From the NCBI GenBank assembly GCA_965153455.1, contig OZ234493.1, forward strand, positions 25,410,213 through 25,474,212: a stretch of DNA of 64,000 bases, in the 5' to 3' direction. The position numbers were made by a program, and so were the translations under genes. Position 1 is the stretch's first letter. Each line of letters begins with the position of its first letter. The notes beneath the pieces were generated by a model that saw only the letters and a list, made by a program, of their open reading frames with translations, searched no databases and was not told the DNA's origin. Shown piece after piece: positions 37,350-47,682 of this stretch. This DNA comes from Sphagnum compactum. Its lineage: Eukaryota > Bryophyta > Sphagnopsida > Sphagnales.

Positions 37350-40187
37350 TAATGATTTTGATTTGATGCCCGTGATTAAAGTCTAGGTTGTACAAATAAT
37401 TCTTCTCCTCATCCAAATGTATGGATTCTGTTTTGTTTGGGTTTTGTCTCCATGATGATGATGATGATGATGGAGAGAGAGAGGGGAGAAGGAAGGGAAG
37501 TGGGGAGTAGTTGATGTTTCATTAGGGGGATTAAGATGATGATGATGGTGACCTCCTCCTCCCTCCTGGGAAAAGCTTTGATTTGATGAAGACACAGTAA
37601 ACACATGTGGAGAGCAGAAATGGGTTATGGTTGGAATTTGAAAAACAGAGGAGCAAGAAAGAGTGAAGCACTAGGTGGTTGGTGGGTGTTGGAGCAGAAT
37701 CTGGAGTGAGTTTGTTTTTCACAAGGACCAAATGCTGCTTTGAAGGTGGTGGTGTGATGGAGAAGGGTTCAAGAACTAACTATCTAGAGTTTGAAGAAAT
37801 TTGGGAAAGACATGGAAGTGAAGAGAGTGGTGAAAGGTGGGCAAGTTTTGGATGAATCAAGTACTTCAAGCCTTTGAAAGATGTTCAAATCGCTGAAGAA
37901 GAAGCCGGAGAAAGTGAAGCAAGTGATAGAGTTCAAGCTCAAATTCCATGCAACAACGGTATGTATGTATGTATATATGTATGTATGCATGTATGCCCGT
38001 CAGTTTTTCTTTGAGCTTCTCTTCTTTGGTGGTTTTTTTGGGTTCAGATTGTTCACCCTAGAATGTCTGCCTCAAACTCATTGCAAAAGAATCAGTCAAA
38101 TCTAATCATCGTGGGCCAAACCATGGGTTATCTATGGTTTCAAAAGAGTTAGCACATGTATTGGAAGATCTAAAGTTTGCAAGTGGACATGCCCAAAAAC
38201 TTAAATAAAAAATCATGTATGCTTTGGAGGATATCCTGGGGATGATCTTCTGAGTCTCACAACCGATAGTCGTTCATCAGCTATTGTTTCATCAACTGTT
38301 ATGTTGTGACTGAGAGGGTGGACTTTTGGGTCTTGTTGTTTTGCTAGGTGCTGTAGCAAGGTTGGGAGAAGCTGGTGATATCTGTGGTGTCTTTGGAGAC
38401 TCAGAAGGCTGTTGCCAAGACAGCATGAGTGGTGGTGAAGAATGGCAATTGTCAATGGCACGATCTGATCATGGAATCAATGTGTCTGCAGTTGAATCAG
38501 ACGACCAATAAATACAAAGAAAAATTCTACAAGCTTTTTTTTTCTTTGGTATTCTTCTTTCTTCTTTCTTCATCTTCTTCTGTCATAGTGAACTCTCAAA
38601 ACAAAAACACCTCAAGCTGCCCCCTGCATCTGCAAACTTCTGTTTTGAAGCATCGGTCAAATGTTGGGTTTCATATGATAATTCTCTCTCTGTTGGTGCA
38701 AGCACGGTTCATCACAGGCCTGGATGCTTGGTGAAAGGATCATCAACCTTGGAGAGTTTGCTGATTTCAATCATCCTACACACAGAGCTTTGCCCTTGTA
38801 GAATTGCAAATCCAGCACTGTGCTTCATGTAAAGAAAGACTCCTGCACTTTTTGTCAATTGAAAACTGGGAATGGGTGCTGCAGGATTTTGTGATTTACA
38901 TGTGTGTGAATTATATCATACATTCTGTGCTGATTGTTATCATGTGTGACCATTTTGCTATTGACCCATTCTGCTCCTCAGTTTTCTCTCTGTTGTGTCA
39001 GGAGTTGCCTCTTTTTCCTATTGATTGTGTTGGGGTCTCTCTCTTTCTGTCTTTTCCCCTTCACTGATATGCATGTTGTTGGATCTGAAATCTGTATAAC
39101 ATTGTCATTGGGTCATCTCTGAACTCCGTTCGGGTTGTCTTTGACTGACTGTAAGTATGAAGAGAAATTTTCAATGCTTTACAAAGAGATGATCGGATTG
39201 TTTGTCTTTCTGTCCTGCTGTTGGAGGCAAAGAGCACTCTTTGTTCATCTGTTATCTCTGTTCAATTTATCCAATTTTTTTTGATGTTTAATGCTTGCAA
39301 TTGGATCATTGTGTCATGTCTTTACAGATCACTATTACATGATTGACAACAAGATCCAGTAAGAGGTGCCCACTCACTGCTACTCCGGCTTTGATTCATT
39401 GTTTTTTTTTTCAAAAACATTAAATAATAATAAATTTTTGTGGTGGGGGCAAATTTAATTGGTTATCGAAAGATATAAAACCTACAGAAAGTGTGCAGAC
39501 TACATAGTGTTCTCTGCAGAAGCCCCTTCTGTGTAATGCTTTGGTCCTTTTGTTCCATAGCTCTCAGTATTTAGTGTTGCAGGGTTTTAGGTCAAGTTGA
39601 TGCTTGTATTTACGGAACCCAAAGTGAAATCATGCTGTAATTGCTGCAGGGAGACGGACAGAGGTGTGCAGCTCAACAGTGAAGTTGATTCAAGTTTTGG
39701 AGAACAGGATCAAGGCTTGGAGGATGATGGCTTCAATGACTTGCACAACTCTGAGTCTGGCAGTAATGGGCAGCGTAATAAGGTCAGCTTTTTCACTGTA
39801 TTCTGCTTGTCTTGGCATCAAATGTTTTTCCTTTTGTGATAAGACCTTCTGAAACTGTGGATGGTCTTTTTCATGCTTTTCATATTGGGATGAATGAAGG
39901 AGAGTGGGACCCATTCCTGACAAAACTGTCTTGAAGAGAGATCACAGGAAAGAAATATCTCTCAGTGGACACTGCAATACAGTAGCAGGAACTTTGATTC
40001 ATCAGAGGTGCCATCAACAACTGGTGTGAGTTCACCCCATACACATTCTTCACATGGGAGCCTGCAAGGCTATCAGGGTGGAGGTGGCACTAGTGAAGAA
40101 CACAGAAGCCCCACATCTCCAAATAAACAGAAGCACAGATGAACTCTGTCATCATCAGCAGCCCCAATTGATGTTTTAATCGAAGTA
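37350..40187 (+). pseudogene. Truncated inverted copy of the NT-C2/coiled-coil gene (exons 1-6)
   Basis: Inverted duplicate of 11888-14943, from the leader to part of exon 6. Exon 1 equivalent is 37881-37958 (MFKSLKKKPEK conserved), exon 2 is 38348-38548 (same 201 bp length), exon 3 starts about 38706, exon 4 lies near 39331, exon 5 near 39650-39780 and exon 6 near 39931-40187. It cannot make the NT-C2 domain: there are in-frame stops at 38354-38356, 38426-38428 and 38799-38801, and the exon 3 acceptor AG is changed to AC at 38704-38705. The 3' two-thirds of the gene is absent; similarity stops at about 40187. It starts about 160 bp after the SLP1 stop codon. Exon 1 could still give a short transcript, but no full product is possible. 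Confidence 0.88.
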
Positions 40188-41279
40188 CTCAACAACTGCA
40201 AAAGCTTGCAATTGCCAAAAACATTCAATGAACAAAAAAGACATGGGACCACACAGGGATTGAGGTTGAAACTAAAAAGAATGATGAGCTTGACAACAAG
40301 AAATATAAATGAACTCACCCATTTGTTCTGTGCTCATGTCAAGCTACAAACAGCACACAAAATGCATCTGGACTCACAGCATTTTGAACACCTTCAATTT
40401 GAGGCTTGTGTGTGGTGTTTGGAACTATGAATGTCTTCTTTGGCAAATAAATCTTCAACTTCTTATTTATGCTGTCCTCAGTCTACTGGAATACCGTATG
40501 TCTGCCATTGAAGCTCCTTTTCATTCTCACTCATATCACACTTTTGACCATCATTGCCCACGGGTTCTGGGTTCTTATCACAGAATTTCCAAAGTGCTTC
40601 AGTAAAGAGGAACTCTTCTAGAGCCTTTGGTATGAACCTGCATTAACCAGTTTGGAACAAAAGGAGGCTAACATGGCCTAGTTTATCTGTATGCAAGTTC
40701 AGCCCTAACACTGGCCTTTGTAGTTCTGAAAGCCAAATCGAGGCTTGTGACATCAAAAATGTTCACACACTCCCAGCAATTGAATATAACAGAAAAGAAT
40801 ATGGGCAACCTCAAAACAAGATTTACTGTGAATGAATAGGCAAAATATGGTGCATTCTCATTACTATAGCTCCTCTGGTTCAGCTAAAACATCTTCTTGT
40901 ATTTGGATCTGCTTGGTTAATTAGGATATTCTCTGCAAAAATTCTGTGGAAAGTTGAATACCTGACTACCTAAATTTCATTGGTGACTTGCAAGAAACAT
41001 GTCGTGATAAGTTGATTACTGATAACAAAAGGCGGAACATGAAAAGAAGAAAAATTATAATCATTTCCAACATTCCACGAAGAAAAATCAATGAATTAGG
41101 AAGGGGAAGTGGAGGAGATTCAGAGATACAAAGACAAGAGGACCGAGTCGTGAAGATTAGTTGTGAATAATGGTTGGAAGTAGTCAGACCATTGGGGCCC
41201 AGGAGCTTGTGAAACCCTTGGTTCACCCACAAGTTGCGTATATGCGACTCCTTCCTTCAAGCGTCTTGGATCTATCTCA
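40188..41279. other. Intergenic spacer before the kinase gene
   Basis: No gene recognised. Its right end, about 41170-41279, keeps weak similarity to positions 340-435 in inverted orientation, so the upstream kinase promoter belongs to the duplicated unit. In this arm the spacer is about 1.1 kb, against about 11.5 kb in the left arm, because the 3' part of the NT-C2 gene and the hAT relic are missing. Confidence 0.5.
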
Positions 41280-41664
41280 AGCTCTATAAAATAGGTATGT
41301 TTTTTCTGTTGAAATAGTCTTCTCCTTGCGCCTGAACTTGTCTCTCGTTCTTGCTCTCTTCCCCTGTCCAAAAATCTCTTTTCTTTCTTTGACTGCACTT
41401 GTCTTGTCTCGTTCTTGCTTTCTTCCTTTGTCCAAAACTCTCTTTTCTCTCTTGATTGCACTTGTCTCGTTCTTGCTTTCTTCCCCTGTCCAAAACTCTC
41501 TGTCCTTTCTTCGTTACACAGTGTATTCAGAACTAGTGTTCTTTTTGCAGTCTCTGTCAAGTACTATCTTTCAGTGCTTGCTCTCTCGTTAGTTGTCCCG
41601 GGTTGATCAACCCTAAAACAAGTCTCCAGTAGCCATCTCTCATAGCCTTAATCTTGATCCAGAC
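41280..41664 (+). promoter_or_regulatory. TATA box and repeat-containing 5' leader of the kinase gene
   Basis: A TATAAAATA box at 41284-41292 is followed by a C/T-rich leader of about 350 nt holding three tandem units of about 60 bp. They start near 41337, 41398 and 41460, and each contains 'ttgtctcgttcttgctttc', 'tgtccaaaa' and 'ctctctttt'. The same leader is present in reverse complement at 1-340, so both paralogues share it. Short open frames in the leader are repeat by-products. Confidence 0.6.
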
Positions 41665-43308
41665 ATGGACTGCACAGATTCGAAAAGCGTCGGTAGTCAT
41701 GTGGAAAGCGCAGAATACGTGTTGGCCTCTCATTTTGCTGCAGTTATGCAAGTACAGACATCTGCAGTTGTGCACTCCTCGCCGGGCGAAGACCAAGAGC
41801 TGAAGATAGACACTTGTGCCCTCGGCAGCGGCAGCAGCCCGAGCTCCGAGTTGGAGCCGAAGAAGGACACGTCTACTACAACAGCACACAGTACAGAGTT
41901 GCCGACTACTGAGGCTACGACGTCAAGAGGAGTAGAACCCATGAATTCCGGCTCAGCACGTAAGCGCGAGTGGACTGAGACTCTGCCGGAGGAGGAGGAT
42001 CCAAGTGGTGAGGAGACTAGTGTAAATGAGGAGGACGTGCAGGCTATGACAAGAGGAGGAGTAGAACCCATGTATTCCGGCTCAGCACCTAAGTGCGAGA
42101 GGACTGAGACTCTGCCGGAGGAGGAGGATCCAAGTGGTGTGGAGGCTAGTGATGATGAGGACGAGGAGGCTACGACCTCAGGAGAGGATCCAAGTAGTGA
42201 GGAGGACGAGGAGGCTACGACGTCAGGAGGAGTAAAACCCTTTTTTTCCGGCACGGCACCTAAGTCCTATTGGACTCAGACTCTGCCGGCGAAGGAGGAG
42301 GATCCAAGTGGTGTGGAGGCTAGTGTAAATGAGGAGGACGAGAAGCGTTGTTTCCGCTTAGTGCGACGAATATATCCATCAGAGCTTAAAATTGTGAGGA
42401 AAATCGCAAAAGGGGGTCAGGCCAAAATTTTCTTGGCCAAGTATTTGAAAACTCAGCAAGGTGTGGTGGTGAAAAGATATAGAAGCTGTCAAGTTCAAGC
42501 GGGCGAGTTGCAGAGGCAAATGGAAAGGGTGATGCAAGCTTGTGAAAAGAGAGATGATTCTGGCCTTTGCCGAGTGATTGGGGTGTCAGTGGATGAGAAG
42601 GGAAGAGTATCCACAGTCATGGAACTTATGGGAGGTGATCTGCGGAATTTCATTGATTACTGGAATTCGACTCTTGGCTATGATGAAAGACTCGGTCTGA
42701 TGAAAGCAATTGCAAGTGGGATAAAAGAACTGCACGGATGCGGATTCATACACAAAGACCTCAAGGCTTCCAACATACTTGTTTCACGTTCACCAGAATT
42801 TAGATATATGGATTCTGACGGGCCAGTAATTAACGTTAAAGCTGACGTTAAAGTTGGGGACTACGAGATCTCGGATGGCGTAGTGGGCACTGGCTTTTGG
42901 AGGGCACCTGAAGTGTTACGAGCATTACGGGATGGAACAAAAGTCGAATATTCAGCTGCTGTGGATGTTTATGGTTTTGGCATGATCTGTTACGAGCTCC
43001 TCACTGGGAAACTTCCTTTTCACGGCCATCCTTTGTCAGACTACGATCTTGTTCTGTCGGGCGGAAGACCTGACGTTTCTGATCAGGCGCTATGGATGAG
43101 AGAATTACTGCACCGCTGTTGGGATGAGGATCCTCACCAACGGCCTGGATGGGATGAGATCCTTCAAATTATTCAGGTAGGAATTACATCCTCCTCTGGA
43201 TGGGAAGCACGTGCATCACATTATACCGTACCCCTAGACTCAGTTTCCACAGGGTTAAATCGAATAGTTCATTTTATGGAAAAAAAAAATTGGTTGTTAG
43301 ATTTTTGA
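41665..43308 (+). CDS. TKL-like protein kinase or pseudokinase with acidic N-terminal repeats
   Basis: Single-exon frame of 547 aa. Residues 1-85 are unrecognised. Residues 86-225 are acidic and contain three copies, plus one short copy, of a unit with 'TTSGGVEP', 'SGSAPK', 'TLPEEEDPSG', 'EASVNEEDE'. Residues about 240-503 form a kinase domain: loop 'KGGQAKIFLAKY' in place of GxGxxG, Lys270 in 'VVVKRY', 'FIHKDLKASNIL' at 361-372 (HKD for HRD, Asp and Asn kept), 'VGDYE' at 397-401 where DFG is expected, 'APE' at 414-416 and 'CWDEDPHQRP' at 485-493. The Asp of DFG is kept but Gly is Glu, so activity is uncertain. A GTAGGA after codon 504 could be a splice donor; then the last 43 residues would be intron read-through. 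A paralogue probably starts off the left edge. Confidence 0.85.
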   Translation: MDCTDSKSVGSHVESAEYVLASHFAAVMQVQTSAVVHSSPGEDQELKIDTCALGSGSSPSSELEPKKDTSTTTAHSTELPTTEATTSRGVEPMNSGSARKREWTETLPEEEDPSGEETSVNEEDVQAMTRGGVEPMYSGSAPKCERTETLPEEEDPSGVEASDDEDEEATTSGEDPSSEEDEEATTSGGVKPFFSGTAPKSYWTQTLPAKEEDPSGVEASVNEEDEKRCFRLVRRIYPSELKIVRKIAKGGQAKIFLAKYLKTQQGVVVKRYRSCQVQAGELQRQMERVMQACEKRDDSGLCRVIGVSVDEKGRVSTVMELMGGDLRNFIDYWNSTLGYDERLGLMKAIASGIKELHGCGFIHKDLKASNILVSRSPEFRYMDSDGPVINVKADVKVGDYEISDGVVGTGFWRAPEVLRALRDGTKVEYSAAVDVYGFGMICYELLTGKLPFHGHPLSDYDLVLSGGRPDVSDQALWMRELLHRCWDEDPHQRPGWDEILQIIQVGITSSSGWEARASHYTVPLDSVSTGLNRIVHFMEKKNWLLDF

Positions 43309-43673
43309 TTTTTCCCATCGTTTACTGTAATATTGTGATATAAGGAGTTAAATATTTAGAGCGTAGCCAACGATAATTATTATGATGATTTTCAACATGT
43401 CAACTTCATATATACTCACAAAATTTCGTTTCATTATTTTGAGGATTATTTAATGACGAAACTGACCTTAGGGTAAGGTAATTAGGCCTTGGGAGAACCC
43501 TCTATGGGTCGGATTGGTAACACCCCCAAAAGTGGGATAAGCACTTTTCTTTTTCTGTCTTTGAAACACTATGCAAATGGTGCTTTAGTTTTTATCTTCT
43601 TCTATTTAGAAATGGGTGGCCATCAAATTCCCAATTCCATGATTAGGATTGTTGATATTGTTGTGAGTGATTG
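43309..43673. other. Spacer after the kinase gene
   Basis: AT-rich DNA with the probable 3' UTR of the kinase gene. No separate gene is seen. Confidence 0.4.
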
Positions 43674-44419
43674 TGGCATTTAACTAGATTCTTATGTAAT
43701 ATCTGACAATGATGTAAATATATGTGCAAGAACATTTTGGAATAGTGAGTCATTTCAGTAAAATTTGTTTGCCTTTCAATTTTTGTAAAAGAAAAAATAA
43801 ATTGTCTTGTAGACTATTAAAATTTTATTAAATTTTCACAATTCAAGACATAAGATTTATGTTGTGAATATACCTGTGTTTCATTGAATGGTCTTGAAGG
43901 CTCCTATAAACAATGTCTGATGTTCACCTATATATATAATGCATAAAATTTGTTCAGTTTTCTTTGTACACCAAGCCAAATTTGTTGTCAAATGCCCATA
44001 TGACCATATTTAATCTAGAGTCTGTCACAATATTCATTCCTAGGTTTCTCTAAATTTTTGTTTTCGGAAATAAGACAATTCAAGAACTTTGTACACATTG
44101 AAGTTATCCACAAATTCATACCTTATTTCACCCCTTACCCTCTGTTTCATGCCTAGTTAGTGATTGTGGTTGTCCCTAAAGTCACTCAAACTATTGGTGA
44201 AACTGGAAACTAGGGACCAGAATTTAAAAGTGGGTGGGGGGTTTAAATTTCATTTTTTCTATTTTGAATGAAAGTGTCCCCAAGGGAGTATCCTAGGGCA
44301 GGGTTGTATAAGTGAGAGTTCCTCATCACTTTTTTTCCAATAGCACTAATTCAAGGGATACAACTTCATCTTCAAGCCATGATTATGCTTTCTCATGTGG
44401 TGATCTAGCTCCTTCTCAA
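43674..44419 (+). repeat. Dispersed repeat, copy 1 (direct copy at 62699-63389)
   Basis: About 740 bp matching 62699-63389 in the same orientation with many small changes. Shared phrases include 'taactagattctt' at the start, 'aacaatgtc.gatgttcacct', 'tttgtacacc.agccaaat' and 'catgattatgctttctca' near the end. No protein or terminal repeat was recognised. This copy ends where the LINE-like sequence begins. Confidence 0.75.
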
Positions 44420-46883
44420 GAATTGTTGTTCATGCTTGAGATTGATTTGACATCTTTCCAGTGTAAGTGCTTTTTGTTTTGTATGCTGACGGGATTGGAG
44501 CCGATGAGGATGTGGGCAAGGATGGTACATTCAGATCCGCCCCTGCTTAGCTCCTCTTGCCAGCTCCATTCGAAGCTGAGTTGGTCCTTCAGCAGGAGTT
44601 TGTGTCGCAGAACGTTCTCCTCTAGCCCGATTGCTATGTGTTGGATCAGTTCGTCCATGGCTGGTTTGGAGGACCAAACCTCTCTTTCGTCCCCTGTGAT
44701 TCTAATGCCAATTGGAAGGTTGGGGAGGGCTTGGTTTTTAGAATGTATTAGTACCTCCTTTTGGGGGCCTTTTTCTCTTGTGAGTACTGGCCATACCTTG
44801 GCTCTAGAGAGATCCACATTGGTTGGGAGAGGGATTCCTAAGGAGGTAAAGAAGGATTGATGGAGTTCTGAATACGTCTGACCTCTTTTCTCCCCTGGGG
44901 CTATGCTTGCTCGTGTGGAAGGGTGAGGAGATTGGTTACTATCCGGGCGAATTGTGTCGACCCTTTCCTTATTCTTTTTTTTCGCCTAGAATGTCCATCC
45001 TCCTTCTATTTCTTCCAGGATTTTCCTAAGAAAATTTGAGCGCTCGTTTTCCCCGTTTAACACTTCAAAAGGGTTTAGATCAGCCCATTTTCCTCGCGCT
45101 GAGTCATTCTTCTCACCCGAGAGATTGAAACTTAATTTGGCTTTGGAGGTGTTACTCCCATCCGTGCTCTCCACCAGAGTTGTGACTTTTGAAGGGATCA
45201 CGTGAGGTTACAGTCTACTTGATGAGTTAGGGAGGCTGACAATTCCCCCATTCCCTGATCTTTTCCAATTTTGGTGGGAGCATTTTGTCTTGTTTGAGCC
45301 CCTTCCGTTTGAGAAGTTGATCCAGTTTCCCTAGATGAGTACTTGCTCCAACTCCCCTGACTCCTCCCGTTTCTGTGAAAGTGGGTGGTGAATTGGGTGG
45401 CGGATGTATCAGTAGGGCCTTGTGCTACCCTTTCACTCCACGTTGGTGAAGTGCTTGCGGGAGCATTTCCGTTCCAAATTGGGATTTTGGTCTCACAACA
45501 CAAATATAAACCCATTTTCATTTTTATTATAGCTGATAGAGTTATCAATAAAGTCACCCCATCTTTGGACCCTAGTTTGACCCTTTAAACCGTGTTTATC
45601 TCCAATTGGACTGTTATATCCATAATTGAGTGAAATTGGGTACTGTTTCCTGAAACTGGGTATCAGTTCAGAAGATTTGCAGGATCTTATTCTAAGACGA
45701 CTTCAATTTTATGAAGAACATGTGTGCAAGTTCGGGCAAAATGCCCAAATCGGCGGCATTTTCGGCATTGATTTGGGAGGCTTGAGTATAGGATTCTTTG
45801 TGGTGTGGTATCCTTCGTGGTTGCCCCTTCTGCCATGGAGGGGATACGAATGTATCCGACGAGCTTGCTGATGTCATGGGTTTCCACCATGATCATGGGG
45901 CCGGCGGGTCTTTTTATGTATGAATCCTCTAGTTCTATTTCTAGAACTTCTCCAATTTCGCTGGCCATGATAGTGAGAGCTTTTGTGTTCCTGAATTGTT
46001 CGTGAAGATTTGGGAATTGGACCTTTACTGTGTGTGAGAGTAAGGTCTCAGCCCCTTGTACACTGGCGTCAAAGTTTGGGATGTACCGGGAGAAGGTGAG
46101 GTCCAAACCGCTCCACTCCATCGCTGTTATTTTCCTGGCAAACTTAGCCCCTTCTTCAACCGTGAAAAGAACCTCAAAGAAGCCCCTTGTTAGTAAGGTG
46201 ACTGATGTGTATGAGACGGGCAAATGTAGTTTGAGGCAATCTTGAAGGGCTTTGATCGTGGGTCTACCACCTAGAGCTCTTCCAATCACCATTCTTCGTG
46301 CTTTGCGGACATCACCTTCCTGCATTTTTAACACCATTTCCGGTGAAAAATCCGCCTCTAACTCTAATTCATAGTTTACTGGCGATAATCCTTGGGGCTC
46401 TTCACCTGATGGGGGAGTGGATCTTGTCCCGTTGCCTGGAGGCGCGGTCAGAGGAGGGGCGGATGGGGCTGATGCTGGAGTTGTTAGTTTCCTTCTTTGC
46501 ATGAGCTTTGAGCTTGACGCTTTAGCTTTGACGGTTGAGTGGTCTTCTTGAGCCACCTGCCCTGTTGCAATCGCGTCCAAGTCCCCAAGACCAAATCCTG
46601 GTCCAACGCTTGTAACTGAAAGATCTGCTATGCGTGTGGGGGAAGAGGTGAGGGAGGGTAGCTGAATGAAATGGGTAGGATTTGAAGTCTCAGCTGCTTC
46701 CGCCACACCTTGTGTTGGCATGATAAGAGGATCGTGCGATTGTGGTGGTCGGTGGACGCAAGTGCGATCAAGAATGGCATCATTAGATGGGCTTGTACCA
46801 CCCACAAATGGGCTGACAATTGGCTTGTCTAGCATGGTTGATGTGTTTCTGTCCATGGAACACCAGAGCATTCTCCGGTGCAA
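44410..46883 (-). pseudogene. LINE-like ORF1 (DUF4283 + CCHC zinc knuckle), ORF2 missing
   Basis: Runs on the minus strand. The main frame is 46856-45687 if the first in-frame ATG is used (390 codons including the stop). It has a Ser/Pro-rich N-terminus, a DUF4283-like region (about 'MVIGRALGGRPTIKALQDCL' to 'ISKLVGYIRIPSM') and a CCHC knuckle CRKCRRFGHFARTC with the spacing C-x2-C-x4-H-x4-C. After a break at about 45690-45560, frames at 45557-45198, 45201-44986 and 44817-44416 read like its Ser/Thr/Lys-rich C-terminal continuation. In plant LINEs such ORF1 proteins bind RNA. No endonuclease or reverse transcriptase is seen; the sequence ends near 44410 at the edge of a dispersed repeat. It is either a 3'-truncated LINE or a captured gene of the same family. 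Confidence 0.65.
45655..45726 (+). repeat. Short third copy of the 48-57 kb inverted-repeat family
   Basis: The phrase 'actgggtatcagttc' followed by 'agatttgcagg' and 'ttattct' matches 56837-56900 on the plus strand and the reverse complement of 49180-49240. It sits in the gap that breaks the LINE-like frame, so it may be a later insertion or a conserved piece of the same element. Confidence 0.5.
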
Positions 46884-47161
46884 CCAGATGACAGTCCAAG
46901 TATGTGAGATACTTTTCTTGTTCTCACTGCACCTCTAGTCTATCATGATGCAGAACAGAATATGTCACATCCAATGGATGCTGCTATCATCTAGTGCACT
47001 AGTATCTGAACTAATGATGGGGTTGTTACCGTCAAGTAAATATGAAACCTCCTAGGGCAGTTGGTGCTCAACTAAGGAGCTTCTCGTTAGCTGTTTAAGG
47101 AGTAACTGCTATTGATTCTGTGGGTGTTTTTCCCTTGTATCAATAGTTCCTTTGATACAGG
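46884..47161. other. Spacer, no gene seen
   Basis: Short unrecognised stretch between the start of the LINE-like ORF1 and the plus-strand gene fragments. Ends in 'tttgatacag', which could act as a splice acceptor for the next fragment. Confidence 0.35.
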
Positions 47162-47494
47162 ATGGGGACCTACAAGCATGGTTCTAGATATGAGGTTCTC
47201 TGCTTGGGAGATGAACTTGAGTTTCACTCTGGTCTGCAGGTAGCTCACACACTGCTACAGTTAATGGATGGTGACACTGGGCAGCAGGTAAAGAGTCCAC
47301 AAAGAAGGATGGCTGTATTTGTGTCCAATTTGTGCAGTGCACTGCCACAAACCTTTGATCAGATTCTTACCAGTGATACAACTGCAGCCATCTCTCTGTC
47401 TTCTAAAGCTGGAAGTCATGTTGAAAGAAGTGACTATATGTTTTCTCTGCTTTTTGTGAAAGACATCAGCAAATATGCATTCTTGTTTATGTAG
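47162..47494 (+). other. Unidentified coding-like fragment
   Basis: One plus-strand frame of 110 codons looks protein-like: 'YEVLCLGDELEFHSGLQVAH', 'LLQLMDGDTGQQVKSPQRRM', 'AVFVSNLCSALPQTFDQIL', 'SSKAGSHVERSDYMFSLLFV'. The composition and acid/base balance are those of real coding sequence, not of repeats. I do not recognise the family. It may be an internal exon or a fragment, since no start context or continuation is evident. It precedes the MOR1-like relic on the same strand, but linkage to it is not shown. Confidence 0.4.
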
Positions 47495-47682
47495 CCATTT
47501 TTTTTCATCACCTGGTACTGGTGCTAATTAACCCAGCAGTGAATAGCAGATGTCAGAAGATTGGATGATGATGATGATGAAGAGGAAATAGATCAAGAAA
47601 TAGGAGGAGACACTGCCAGACCAAAAGCCAGGAGGCCTTGAAGGTTACTGTAGTCTGCTTTGAAATGTCCTAATTTTTTTCA

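Noticed and set aside
41120-41560. 146-codon minus-strand frame with Lys/Glu/Arg-rich repeats
   Set aside because: It is the antisense of the kinase leader repeats. The TATA box and downstream kinase frame point to the plus strand.
41730-42254. 174-codon minus-strand frame
   Set aside because: Antisense shadow of the acidic repeats of the kinase gene; Ser runs mirror Glu/Asp codons.
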